From: Platycnemis pennipes
Taxonomy: Eukaryota > Arthropoda > Insecta > Odonata > Platycnemididae
Direction of reading: 5' to 3'
DNA length: 64,000 bases
Assembly (NCBI GenBank): GCA_933228895.1
Contig: OW121855.1
Span: forward strand, 40,314,698 to 40,378,697
The position numbers were made by a program, and so were the translations under genes. This document shows, in pieces, positions 1 to 11,730 of the stretch. How positions within the stretch are numbered: the first letter of the stretch is position 1; every line of letters starts with the position of its first letter. The notes under the pieces are model-generated. The model was not told the DNA's origin. It made no database searches and saw only the letters and a list, made by a program, of their open reading frames with translations.

Positions 1-925
1 ACTAGGTTGATTAAGGATCGCGCAATTTATTTGAACCTGAAACCTGAGATTTGATTTATCCCGAGTTAATAAACGCTACGAAAAGCACTTAGCAACAATT
101 CAGGTGAGGGTTTCTCGGGATTTCCACCGGGTTCAATATTTATATAATACCAACTTCACTCACCCTGAAGACGAAGGACGAGTCGTCCGTGGAAACGGTG
201 TTATAAAAAGGATAAATAAAAGCAAATAGCACGTATCTAACCTCAAAAACTCTATCTTATTCAAATGTAAATAGTACACTTCTAACAATAGACACTCCTA
301 CACACTTCAACCATAATTAAACATATTTTATAACCCTCATGAATTCTTGCTGAGTAATCAGGGAACGTCATAGCCGCATACGGTCATGGAAACGATTTGG
401 CCTTCGCTATAAAATCTTAGCGTGACAGCCAGCCGGAATCAAATTGTAAAATATCAATATAATTATAAACATGTATACCTAAGGTTGATCAAGTATCTCT
501 TGTCACCGAAATTGCTTCTCTCGTCGTCGTGTCCGATCTGTCATAATCACGTCTGGTGAGATTTAATGCAGTACGAAATTGCTCCAGCGTCTTTCTTAAT
601 AAATGACGATAGGCCTCACATTCCTATAAAAAGTTTATTTTGAATCACGCCTAACGTACCTCGATCTCTATTTCTCCTCTCTCGTAGCTTTCTCCGGAAG
701 AATTGTGGCTGCCACCGTTGTATGGACACTAGCAGTAGATGCGAAAATTAAACCATACCGATTCATTATCAATAGCTCTACTTCACTTCCGATGAACTCA
801 AACCTCAATATCTAGAAACCTTTGTATAATGAATATTATAATTACTAAATATGCACCATACTTTATTTCACCTATCACGCATCACTTCTAAACAAGGCAG
901 AAGGTAAACACAAACCATTCCGACC

Positions 926-981
926 ATCGATACAGCTGTGTTGGTCGGAAATCTCCCGTGAATCGATATGTGCTATCGATA
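926..981. promoter_or_regulatory. cluster of three ATCGATA (DRE/BEAF-like) motifs
   Basis: ATCGATA occurs at 926-932 and 962-968, and the full palindrome TATCGATA at 974-981, so there are three copies in 56 bp. A 7-bp inverted repeat (CCGACCA at 920-926, TGGTCGG at 942-948) brackets the space after the first. In Drosophila, TATCGATA is the DREF element and clustered CGATA is the BEAF-32 boundary motif. Use of these motifs in this organism is inference, and no gene start is visible beside the cluster. Confidence 0.25.
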
Positions 982-1093
982 GGCCTACCATTGCGCATTC
1001 TTTCTGCACTTAACAGGGGTTCAAGGAATTAATTCGAAAGATCATTCGCCGTGTTAAACGCCCTAAGCAGAAGCAATTTCAGCTCATCACTTA

Positions 1094-1113
1094 AATTCAT
1101 TCGCGAATGAATT
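1094..1113. repeat. 20-bp perfect palindrome
   Basis: AATTCATTCG is followed directly by its reverse complement CGAATGAATT, with a further partial CATTCGC copy just downstream. No function can be assigned. Confidence 0.5.
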
Positions 1114-1689
1114 CATTCGCATGATAATTCACCTTGACACCAATGACAATGACGAAGGAAATGCTAAGTGTTAAGTGATCGAAAGGTACCTATAATAGAA
1201 GTTACTGTTCGTTTTCGAGACGCTGTAAAAAAGGCAATGTAATTTAAGTTCATTCCAGTATTTTATTTCTCTATCTCCTAAACGTAACAGTGAAGACAAT
1301 AAGTGATATCTTAGGGGAGATGTTTAGTAGAATTAGGAAAAGCGGGGTTTGAAATATCTTATAAACATATAGATTATAGATGTTTTATAGATATACGTAG
1401 AAGATAATATAGATGTTTCGTGGAAGTTTAGTTAATATTTTGTCCTTCATGGGTCCACTGGAAATACCTTTAGTTACAATAAGCACGAAGTTAAATCAGC
1501 TGAATTACAATTCGGTTAGGTGCTTTTATTTGTTTGCTGACGTCAGGGGTATGAGAAATTTACCAACCTAAACATTCTCAGAGAAATCTCGGTTTTAAAA
1601 AACTGAGATAATTATAACAGTGGTGGAACGCAAGCAAGAGATTATCGAGATAATAATATTAACGGAGATGATGTAAACTGCGATAGTGA

Positions 1690-2290
1690 GAAATTTTACC
1701 GTCGTTGGTGAAACTGGCCCTTTGAGAAAATGCAAGTAGAATTGCCCTTGCGAGAAGGCATTTTTTCAAAAGTAGACTATGCTTACAGCTGAAACCACAA
1801 GCTTGGAAATGAGGAAACATATCATTAGAACGTACATCTGGAGCAACTATATGGCAGTGAAGCATGGTTGATAATAGCGGCATAGGAGTCAAGGAATTGG
1901 AAATGTGGTGCTACCGAGGAATGATGAAGATAAAATGGGTCGACCGAGTGATAAACGAAAAAGTCTTAAGAAGAAGGGGGAAAATCTGTTGAAAACTAAA
2001 ATTCTGGTGGAAAGAGAAATCTGATAAAAACTCTAAAAAGAAGATGGGACAACGTAATTGAACATACATAGGACACAATGGCCTGATGAAGGCAATCGTC
2101 GACGGAAAAGTGAACGGGAAGAATGAAAATGACAGGGCTAGTATGAAATATACTTAAAGAGTTGTGAAGGATATAAAAGAGAATAATTACTTAGTATGAG
2201 GGGTTGGACGAAAGAAGAATCGAGTGGAGAGCTACGCCAAACCAATCCTAGGATTGTTGATCGATGTTAATGATAATACTCCACGAATTT
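1690..2290 (+). mobile_element. RTE-like retrotransposon, decayed 3' end
   Basis: This is the 3' end of the same RTE-like family that is better preserved at 20935-22495. Readable matches start around 1698 and become clear from 1733: a stretch equivalent to the family's IAQAKRAFFQK segment, then TYIWS near 1830, then the EMWCYR-MMKIKWVDRV block near 1900-1950. The end carries the family's terminal CCAATCCTAGGATTGTTGA string at about 2250, followed by a degenerate ATG-type tail (GATGTTAATGATAATA). Several frameshifts and stops make it non-functional. Everything upstream in the reverse transcriptase, including the FADD catalytic box, is missing, as expected for 5' truncation. It appears older than the copies at 20935 and 49690. 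Confidence 0.8.
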
Positions 2291-2630
2291 CAATGAAACT
2301 TATCAATTTTTAACGACCAATATAATGGCTCAGAGAAAATCTATTTTAACCGCATATTTTACTTCATGGTTGTTTGATGGAGGCGTAAATTTTTGCTAAG
2401 TGCTATCCGTAGAACAACTTGAAATGCTATCGCTTGGTTTTACAAAAATACTTTTAATTTATATGGGCCTACCCATCAGAATATAGAGTAAAAATGTTTT
2501 AGACAATTCATCTTACGTTAAATAAAAAAACGTATTAAGGACGCCCTCTCTAGTGCTCTCAAGGTTAAATAAGTGGTTAATCTAAGAGGTAAAAGAAAAA
2601 ACTAATGTAGAAGAGAAAATGTGGATAGGT
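2291..2630. other. non-coding, nothing recognised
   Basis: AT-rich sequence between the RTE fragment and the first GC-rich island. I see no gene or repeat. Confidence 0.5.
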
Positions 2631-2634
2631 ATTG

Positions 2635-3570
2635 CAGAAGACACGACAGTTTGTGGACGACTTCGCGTGCAGCGGAAATTACGAGGGGTGCAGAAGGGAG
2701 GGGAGAGACTGCATCTCTCACGCTGATGATGAAAGCACTTGGCGCGGTGTTTTACAAGCGGGCGTCTCCACGCGAGCTCCTTGTCCCACACCCACCAGTC
2801 CCTATCTTTCCACTCCCACACTCTCAGCCTTCCCCTTATTCATATTTTAATATGCCCTCGCATCTTCTTACGTGCGCGGGAGATGAAGAATATTCTCTCC
2901 CGCGCCCTCTCGACGTTTGCCACGATTATCTTTACCCCCTCCCCTCACCCCTTACGCCCTTCCCCCTCCAGTTTGCCTCGCGTAACACTGATCCGCATTT
3001 GCAAAGCTCCTCCCGATTCCCAAAAAGTAAGCGGGGCGGGAGGGAGGGGGAATTTATCTTCCGCGAGTTCTCTTACCCCGGGCGAACTTACTGTGTGAGT
3101 CGATGTGTGTGTATGTATGCGGAGGGGAAAAGGAGGAATGAGAAGTTTTGAGGACGCGAGGTCTTGTCTCGGCCGCGATCTGGGTTACGCAAATAGATGT
3201 CGTCCCGCACCATATCCTCCTCTCCTCGCGGAAAGAACACGTCCCTTCCTCGCCACCAAATTACGAGCAAAGCGTCTTGTGCAACTGCGATTTCAGAGTT
3301 ATCGTAAACAGGCGGAGGTTACCATTGGGTTAGGAGCGGTGTGAAGTATAGGAGAACGAGAATAAGGGGGCGGAGGGATCCACCCCTCTCTGTCGTACCA
3401 CCTTTTCTCACGCTTCTAAATCCTTAAGGTCTCCTCCTTCCCCCCTTTCGCAGTCGTCCAAACACCCTCTCCCAAAGACGTAGCCAGGAACGACGATTTC
3501 CCTCCTTCCTTCAAGCAAACCTTTTTGGCAATACTCTTCCACCCAGCCCCCTTCCCCTTTTTCAAGGTCT
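2635..3570. other. GC/CpG-rich island, pyrimidine-rich in part
   Basis: The base composition shifts sharply to GC- and CpG-rich sequence. The + strand is pyrimidine-rich at about 2760-2970 and 3385-3560, and purine-rich at about 3030-3150. Open frames of up to 176 codons cross it, but their translations are low-complexity and match no family I know, so I do not call genes. The region could be a CpG-rich regulatory element or a decayed repeat. Confidence 0.4.
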
Positions 3571-6500
3571 CCTTCCGGCACTGCATACGTCGCCTCGATT
3601 CCGCGGACGCACTAATGTATGCGTCAGGGTTTTTATTCATGCCCCCCTCATCTGTCTCCAGGAAGAGATCTCCTTCCTCTGCCCGAGGATTTTCATCGCT
3701 CTAGCGACGCTGCCTCTGCGGAGGGAGGATATTTTTTCGACGTGCAATCTCTTCCCGGAAATTTTCAGCCCAGGGGCGTTTGCCGCGGCGGCAAGTGTGT
3801 GAATGCCTACACTGTGATTCTCTGGAGTCTTTCAGTCTCGTATAAATTCGACCAGGCTACGCGGATATCATTTTGAACCACCCAGCGTCTCAGAAAAGAT
3901 GCTCGTCGAAAACTGCGAATTTCTTGGAAACTTAATATACCTGAGCACGAGGCGAAAACATAAACTGTTTGTGAATGATTGTTCTTCGGGTTATCGAACG
4001 CTTTTAAGTATGTGCGTACTAAGACGTGAATGGGCATGGAAAATCCAACCACTCAAACCAGCAATTATTTATTATTGAAATCTGATGATACATTAAGTCT
4101 GAAAGTTAATAGTTATACGTATGAGTGGTTTAGCATATAAGTTATCATGATTCATTATTCGAGGAGACAAACGCTTCGTTATGGTAACAAAGTATTTTCG
4201 TATTTTAATGCTTAGAGCAAAGAAAAATTTCATGACCTCTGTACTCACTCGAATTAATGGAATTGTTTTCCAGGAATCCAATTCTGCATGCTAAAATAAG
4301 CTTCGCCTTTTCGGGATTAGATGTTATAATAACGAAATTTTTATTGCTTACTTTTTGTAACCTTTCTGAACAGGCAATTGAACTGCAATAAAATATTCAC
4401 ATTTATATGGCCATAATTGTAAAATGTATCCCTTCAATTAAGTTAAGGCTCACCATGATGTAACTTAGCCTCATCTGCTCTTGTTTCATAGTGCATAAAT
4501 AAATCATATAATAAAGCGTGTTCCAAGTGTAAATAAAAATGAAAACTAACATAATATGCAGGTTCTGTCAACAACTATATACTTATTTCTAGCAATTTTT
4601 AAGTTTCTTAAAAGTAAATTTCAGTAACTAAGTGATAATTTGTTACACCTACACATAAAGGAATTCAGAAAATACCCTAAAAACTTGAATTTAACAGAAA
4701 ACGGAAGCTTAAACCAATTGTCCTCATAATAACCTAAAGCATAAATACATTTAGTTTCCCAATGTTATTAGTTATAGTAGACCATTCCTTATTCAGTATA
4801 TCGTGGGTAGTTTTATGACTGGGGATACAACCTTACATTTCATTTCACCATTGCAGAATTTAGGCTTATTTATAGGGTTTGTTAGAACCTCCTTTTAGAT
4901 ATTATGGCAAATAAATTGTAAATATAATAATTGTTATATGATGTTTATTTTCAGATAAAATTAAAAGTGTGTTATGCCCCGATAACTTTCCAATAGTATT
5001 CTTTGTAAAATTGATGAATCAATATTATTTATCTATTCATGAACCTACACACACAAAATTGGGGTATTCAGAATTGGCATTGATTTTATACAGAGCAAGG
5101 GCTAAGCTCTTGAGAAATACGAGAATCACTGCGATTTCAGGATGGAATCGACACTCTCAGGGGCAAGTGGTAAAATATGCTAGAACGATGGCATCTTACT
5201 ACCGTTCAAGGTGATTCTAGAACCGATAATGCGATAATAATCTACACTGAAATATAGAATTCAAAATTCTTCATCCAAATTATTAAAAATAATTAACTGC
5301 TCTAGGTAATTGAATAGACTAATAAATGAAACATATGCATGCTCAGAAAAATTTCACTTGTTGAAAGCTCGTCGTCTGCTATTTATTTTTGAAATTGTTG
5401 ACTCTGCAAATGAAGATTCCAGTGGAAATGTATTCTCTCCATTTGGGGTAGTCAAGAATGCTTTATTACGACTTTTGATACGTACTTTCCCATTCATCTG
5501 AAGGAATTTAAATCTCATTCCCCCTGAAATTGATTAGGATACAAGAGTACGTCACAAATTGCTTTAACATATAATGTAGCCCAGTAATTTTAACAAATCT
5601 CGATTCGGGGAAAACAACAAAAACTGATGTGCAACAAGAATCACCTAATCCACAGAGTAAACCCAGAATTCGCATGCCGTCAACTTTAAACGAATGTTGA
5701 GTAATGCAACTTTGTTTACATGCTTTAGTCAAATATTTGTATTCCTGATATGAACGACGATATCATTCGGAAAATGATACTCTTATGAAACCAGGATTTA
5801 AATTTTTTTAAGGCTTCCATATATCCAGCTATCCATTAGAGTAAACCGCCTAAGATTCGCAATCTAAGTATACAGACACATTTTCAGATCATGAGGTCAA
5901 TTGCACCAGGACAAATAATTTGTCAAATTACGCAAACAGTCACAGAAGAAAGAGCATCCACTAAGTGTAACTATCCGTTTAAGTTATTTCATATATTTCA
6001 AAATTATATTAATTACCTAGTAAAATCAACACAGAATACACACCTATGAAAATGCAAAGGCAAAAAAGAGAATTATTGTTTTCCTATCTACCAATCTTTA
6101 TTCATATAAAATGTTTACCCAGTGATTTAATAATGCAAACGTATTTAGAATTTTTTGTGATGATTGATTTGAACCTAAGACCAAATATTATGATTTAAAG
6201 GTATGTGAATAATATGAAAGACAAAATTTTAAGCTAATCAATTGTGCAATCATCTATAGGTACTATTCTTGTAAAATAATACTTGCACTATAAATTGGGC
6301 CCTAATTATGACGAAAAAAATAATTTACGGGGTGGGGGACATTTATCATTCCAACCCCGAATTACGTATTCGTCATTTGAGCAGTTTTCAATAAGTGATA
6401 CTATAAAGTTCTTACCGTCCAAATAGTACGCGGTGTGATAAAAGATCATTCAACAATTGAACAATGGGCTATTTAGTGAATGAATGCGTTTAAAGGCAAA

Positions 6501-6845
6501 AGGTTGCGTTACCATCCAGCAGAAATTTTGTCTTAAACTAGAAGGTGTCTGAAAACTGTTTTTATCGCTCAGAGTATCAGAAGATATGTCGAGGGTAGAA
6601 CATCTCATTCACGATGAATTATTGGCAATTAATCACTGGATATTACATTTAAGATGAGCGTTTGTGTCTAATCGTTAGAAAGTTTCCTTAAGCCATCACT
6701 GTCATGAAAGATATGGTTAACGTCCACACTTCATGGTCAATCATTAGCTGCCAGCGTCGGCAAATTCTCTGCTTACACTTGAGAACAACATGTGCGCTAC
6801 TCCGGTTATAGCCTGAATACCCCTTAAAAATAATATACCGTTTTC
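3571..6845. other. AT-rich non-coding stretch
   Basis: About 3.3 kb without a recognisable gene, transposon domain or RNA. The short open frames look like chance. Confidence 0.5.
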
Positions 6846-6849
6846 CTTA

Positions 6850-7330
6850 ATTGTTTCCTCACCAAATGGTCTCCTTTAAGGAGCGAGGGGTTGCTGCCGA
6901 AGAGCACGAGACAATAGGCGTATCTGAGTACGATGGAGGATTGATTCAGGGGCGGGGGGCTGTTCCGCAAAGGAAGGGATGTTAAAAGAGCGAGGGGAAA
7001 AGAGCCAGGAGGCTCCGTAATATTGGCCGCGTAACTCAACCGGGACGCCCGCGAAGTCGGACGTGCCTCCTTAGCGGAACAACCCGAGCGGTCACACATG
7101 TCGCACCGCAGGGGAGGGTTAGTAAAACGCCCTCCTGTGGCGGCTAAAGCAGAGAGGGTTCGCCCCAACCCTCTTAGGGTCGTGGCGAACATCATGGGGG
7201 TACAGACTCCTGTGAGTTAAGGGAGGTTGGAGGAATATCAGGAGGAGGCTGTAATCCCGAACACTATGGGCCGGCTCAGGGACACGGCGCGGCCGCGGCG
7301 CGGGGAGCTTCACGGGTATTTGCCACGGCT
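6850..7330. other. isolated CpG-rich island
   Basis: This is a GC- and CpG-dense patch in very AT-rich surroundings. It is strongest at 7025-7315 and includes a run made almost entirely of G and C at about 7285-7305. No supported open frame, tRNA or rRNA match was seen. A CpG-island-type promoter or a GC-rich repeat are both possible. Confidence 0.35.
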
Positions 7331-7538
7331 TTATGACACTATCATAGACCTATACATATCCCGTAGTTACTTAGAATTTAAATTTGTAATTATGTGATTA
7401 AATTTGCAGTGAGAAATTTTGAACATTTTGACAACCTCCATTTATGAAATTATTCGACTTATTTTAAAAGTAAATTCTATGTAAAAATATATGTAATTTC
7501 TTATAATGAAGTATGTTATCGACCACTATATGTTATGT

Positions 7539-7610
7539 AGAAATGGATAGTTTGTCTGGAGTAGTTTGGTCGTAAACGACCAAACTACTCCAGACAAACT
7601 ATCTATTTCT
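7539..7610. repeat. 34-bp inverted repeat with 4-nt loop
   Basis: Arm 7539-7572 pairs with arm 7577-7610 across the loop TAAA (7573-7576). I find a single mismatch, near the open end. The centre reads GGTCGTAAACGACC. TA dinucleotides flank both ends. As RNA it would form a 72-nt hairpin. It could be a small fold-back element, a templated palindrome, or a small-RNA hairpin precursor. I do not recognise the arm sequence. Confidence 0.9.
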
Positions 7611-7879
7611 AAATATATGTAATGAAATCATTTTAGTATTAAACTCGTTTTTACAGATATTAAATACATACTGACATTCAGGACTGGCATTCTGGCACAG
7701 ATAATTCTAAAAAGTACCTTCGCCATCATGTCAGTTTGCGTGCCATGAGTATAAAAGTCATGCTCAAAAACTGTCATCGAGCCTCATGAGAGAGATGAGG
7801 AATTTTTATTTTATTTTTGGAAAGATGAAATCCATGGGGATGCATCGGAATAAGTACTGAGATCGGAAACTACTGTTCG

Positions 7880-8330
7880 CGCACCCAGGTTAAATACTCC
7901 CTCTGCGTTTCTTGGTGCGGTAAAAGGACGGATATGTATGACACCCAAGATGAAGAATGAGACTGTTTATGAGGCAGGCAGCGCAGAGGGGATCTCGGGG
8001 AAGGCGTGAAGCCTCCACCTCCGTGTGCCTCTCGTTAATAGGGGGAAGGTAGCCTAGACCTACCCACCGTCGAACCCCTTCGCTCGAATTAGAGAGGAGG
8101 CATAGCCAAACGAAGAAAGTGAAGATGAAGCAATAACGTTGATGCCTACAGCGGAGCAAGAAGGGAGCTTTCAGAGCAGTGGGGGAAGCTGCGAATGCTG
8201 GGATAATTGAAGCGGGGTTGGAGTGAAATATGCCGAGGGCTGCAACACGGGTGCTGGGATAGGAGGAAGAGGGTGAGGGAGAAATATGAGAATATTTCGG
8301 TGAAACTGATTGTGCCACCATCATTTACCC
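7880..8330. other. purine-rich GC-rich island
   Basis: The + strand is rich in AGGGGA/GGAGG-type sequence. An open frame of about 144 codons on the opposite strand shows no family resemblance and is probably compositional. Confidence 0.35.
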
Positions 8331-10885
8331 TACTTACCCCAGCATATTGTCATTAGGAGAATGGGGAAGTCAAGGAACTTTGGATACAAGCAGCAGAGGG
8401 AGACATTGCTGTTATATTTAGACAAGGGTTCATATAAGACCGTACCTTAGCAGGTGTGCATGCTCATCAAAATATCCCAATACATCACACTGAGAGGTAA
8501 ACCAGCATCCACATCACGCATGGGAATAAATAAATATGGGAAAAGTTTAAGGACCTTCGGACTAATTTCCTTTCATCCACAAAAGAATGAAGGCACCTTT
8601 AAATCTTCTAGCTTCTAGCTAGTATAACAGTCTTACAGAGGAATTTTCTCTTGTCATTATGCAGTAATCTGCCATGAGCTATCTCTAAGTATTTATTTGA
8701 TGCCAGAAATAAACTATGCATTGTACGGAATTCACCTGTAAAATATGCGTCCTCCGAAACACTCTACGCATAAAAAAGCCATGTAATATGTTTGAAATGG
8801 CATATTAGAGTTGGCGTTTCTCCATTAGTTTTATAGGCCTATTAAAAATAAAGAGAAAATATGAGGAATGAGGAAGGAGTACCAATGGATCTCTCTGTTC
8901 AATGCTTACATTTCGTTTCTATTCCAGTGTTAAATTTGGGTACAGACCGTTAAAAATCTTTCCCATATTCAAATAGGTTCAAAGGAAATTATAATATTCA
9001 TTCATCATAGATTTTAATCAATGTGACGAAAACCCTGGAAATACAGCAGTGAATGGAAACATTTCAAATCCAAATTGGTTATACACCTGCCAATTTGCAG
9101 ATACCTATATTGAACTGGTTTTATAGTGTGTCAGATTCACGACTGCTAAGAGCTGCATGACTTTAGCTACTCTACTAAAATAAGAACATTCTTTATGATT
9201 CAAATGCTTGTTATGGAAGCGACACGTACAAGTGCCTAAACATAAAATTTCATAAACACCGAGTACTTTATTCTCAGTTTATTGGTTTCTCTAGATTTTC
9301 CTCGAAGTTTTTCTGCTTTCCATATTATAAGTAATAGAATCCTAATTATATGCTGGAGCGAATTCATTCTGGCACAAAGAAAGATTAAATACAAGTACGC
9401 ATAAGAAAAAATGAAAAACATATGCCTTAATGGCCTTCCGATTCTATCCACAAATTTTTTCCCTGAAAAAATATACATTTTGGAATATCATTCATGGCTT
9501 ACAAGAGAGAAAACTCATATGAGTGCATCGATAGCATGCGGAACAAAATAAGCCGAGTTCCGTGGAAATCATCCCGAAAAAATGCTCCTTCGCCGTCGGC
9601 TCTGTAAACTTGATTGCAAATATGTGACTCTGGTAGTCTGTTGGACTTGATCCTCCGTTATTGCAATCCTCCAATCATTTCTTCAAAAAAACATGAAGAA
9701 CTATCAAAAATAAAATACCTACATACCTGTTTTAATATCTATAGAGGAGAATAGTAACAGAAAAAGATTTGAAGGAGTAAAATTTGAGATTTAAGAGAGA
9801 ACTTTTCCATTAATTGCACTTCTTTTTCCCCTGTCGAGACCTAAAACTCGGTAGCTATTATAATGCGTCCACGTCGGAATATTGGTGATACACTGTCATT
9901 GTTTGCACAAAAAAAACATTTGCCCATTTTTTTACCACTGTCCATTCCTGCCTTCCCCAATGTCACTTCCAGCCGTCCCGTAAAATTCGCTATCGAAATT
10001 AATGGAGCTTAAAATTTTAGCTGTTGGAATTGCAGAAAAAGGTAAAAAAAAAATTGAGGTGGCTATTTTTTCTCTAATTGTGAATGAATTTATATACTTG
10101 TGAAGTGACTGCGATTTTTAACCAACAGTACCAGCGGTAATGCATGTAATCCGTATATAGAAGACTATGAACTTGGATATTTTCGTGTAAATTGTTATAG
10201 ATAAATAAAAAAAAATAGTTTAGCCAAAACCTTAAAAGGAGCACTGAATTAGCACAAGAATACATCGAGTGAGAAAGCTGGCTCGTTCCATAATGTCAAA
10301 TAAGGCTACAAAACAGTTTCTGTTATGTTGAAATGACTCTGCGAAATAAAATTATGCATGAAACTGATGTATCTGTAGGTGCATCACAGATAGATCTCAA
10401 TCCTTATAAAACATCAAAAGTTCAACTGCATTCTCTATTTAGGGAAGCAACTTAATGAAAAAAGGGAAGGTAGCAAAAGGAGAGCGTAGTCCTTGGTGTA
10501 AGGCTATCCAATGGAAAATTCCAAGATATTAAATATCATTTTCCCTAGAAAACTAGCAATAGCTATCCGTCTAGATGATCAACAACGACATTTAAATTCA
10601 ATGAATAATTGTAGCATTCTCCATCTCATCTTAAATGACATAAATTTCCCAATTACAAACAAAATGCGATGCATAAGTATGTTGCTGTCTATATTTCTCA
10701 TATTTCTTAACATATATTGCAAACGGTCGATAATACTCTCCGTTTCAGTTCTTTGCTTGTTGTTCATGATCCCAATTATATTAGGATTCTATATTTCAAA
10801 ATGAAGCAAATTAATAATGTAGTATTATGAGTCAAATGTGTATGAATAGATCAAATGGTTGTTATGTTTCATTAATATAATGGTA
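8331..10885. other. AT-rich non-coding stretch
   Basis: About 2.5 kb with no recognisable gene, repeat or RNA. Confidence 0.5.
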
Positions 10886-10960
10886 ACTCTTGGCAATGAC
10901 CTGAAAAGGTGGAAACCGGTCAAGTGGCAAGTGAAATAAAAAGAATAGAATACCTCCAAG
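10885..10960 (+). repeat. retroelement 3'-tail-like motif (hammerhead-like)
   Basis: CTGAAAA (10901-10907) is followed a few bases later by GGAAACCGGT (10911-10920), then CAAGTGGCAAGTGAAATAAA. GACC and GGTC bracket the unit. A CTGA...GAAAC arrangement followed by an A-rich tail resembles the ends of some Penelope-like and other retroelements that carry hammerhead-ribozyme-derived sequence. No coding remnant is attached, so the assignment is inference. Confidence 0.3.
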
Positions 10961-11375
10961 TAACAATCGAAAGAAAATGACTACCTTTTCAAACTTATTG
11001 CGACTTTATCCGAATAAATAATTGAATACAAATATTCAGTTGAATGGTGATCTTAAAGAGTAAAAATCTTGAAGACATAAATCCCTACCAATTCCAATTT
11101 CATTCATCAAAAAATCTACTAGCACGGAAAAAAATGATAAATACCGGGATTTGGATTTTAATGTTTGGGTCACAAAATTAAAACCAGGTTTAATCGTTCA
11201 TACTGCACAGATTATTAATTTGATTTTTAAAACATAAAAGTATATTTGTGAGAGGGTATTAATCAGCAACTTTTCAATAACCAAGAACTTCTACGGCTTT
11301 TCCAACTTTTCAACGTTAATAAATCCGGGATCAGTACACTGGCCATCCTTTAGTGCCAACTAGGACTTTTCTGAT
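10961..11375. other. non-coding, nothing recognised
   Basis: AT-rich stretch. I see no gene or repeat. Confidence 0.5.
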
Positions 11376-11379
11376 TTTG

Positions 11380-11730
11380 TATGGTCTCACAGAGAAAGAC
11401 TAGGTTACAAGAGCAGGGGAGTGTCGAGCCAGATATACCGCGCCGCGAGAAAATGGGAACTGCAAAGGGAAGAAAATCAGCTGATTCCATCGCTCAAACT
11501 CTCTCTCTCTCTCTATCTTCCCACGCCTTACCCTGGCTCCGCCCACGCAGAGGAAGGAACTCACCCTCTCCCTTGACAATCGAACTACAATCTTGACCTA
11601 CATTCTACGCAGGATCTTCCACACACAGCGTTCCGCGGACGTGAACTTCTTCGGCGAGACTGGCAACAAACGAGGGCGCGGTTGTGGTGCGGCCCTCCGC
11701 TCTCATCCCTCGCTGCCTGTCTCGACGTCT
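11380..11730. other. CpG-rich island with (CT)n
   Basis: CpG-rich sequence with a (CT)n run at about 11498-11513. It contains GC-box-like strings such as CCGCCC (reading GCTCCGCCCACGCAG near 11537). No supported coding frame is present. It resembles a regulatory CpG/GAGA-type element, which is inference. Confidence 0.35.

Larger units (their letters stand above)
1..1689. other. AT-rich non-coding stretch
   Basis: No recognisable gene or transposon. It holds a cluster of ATCGATA motifs near 926-981 and a 20-bp palindrome at 1094-1113, both listed separately. The remainder is unremarkable AT-rich sequence. Confidence 0.5.

Noticed and set aside
2621..3151. 176-codon open frame on the + strand
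   Set aside because: Overlapping frames in two other phases, low-complexity product, no family match.
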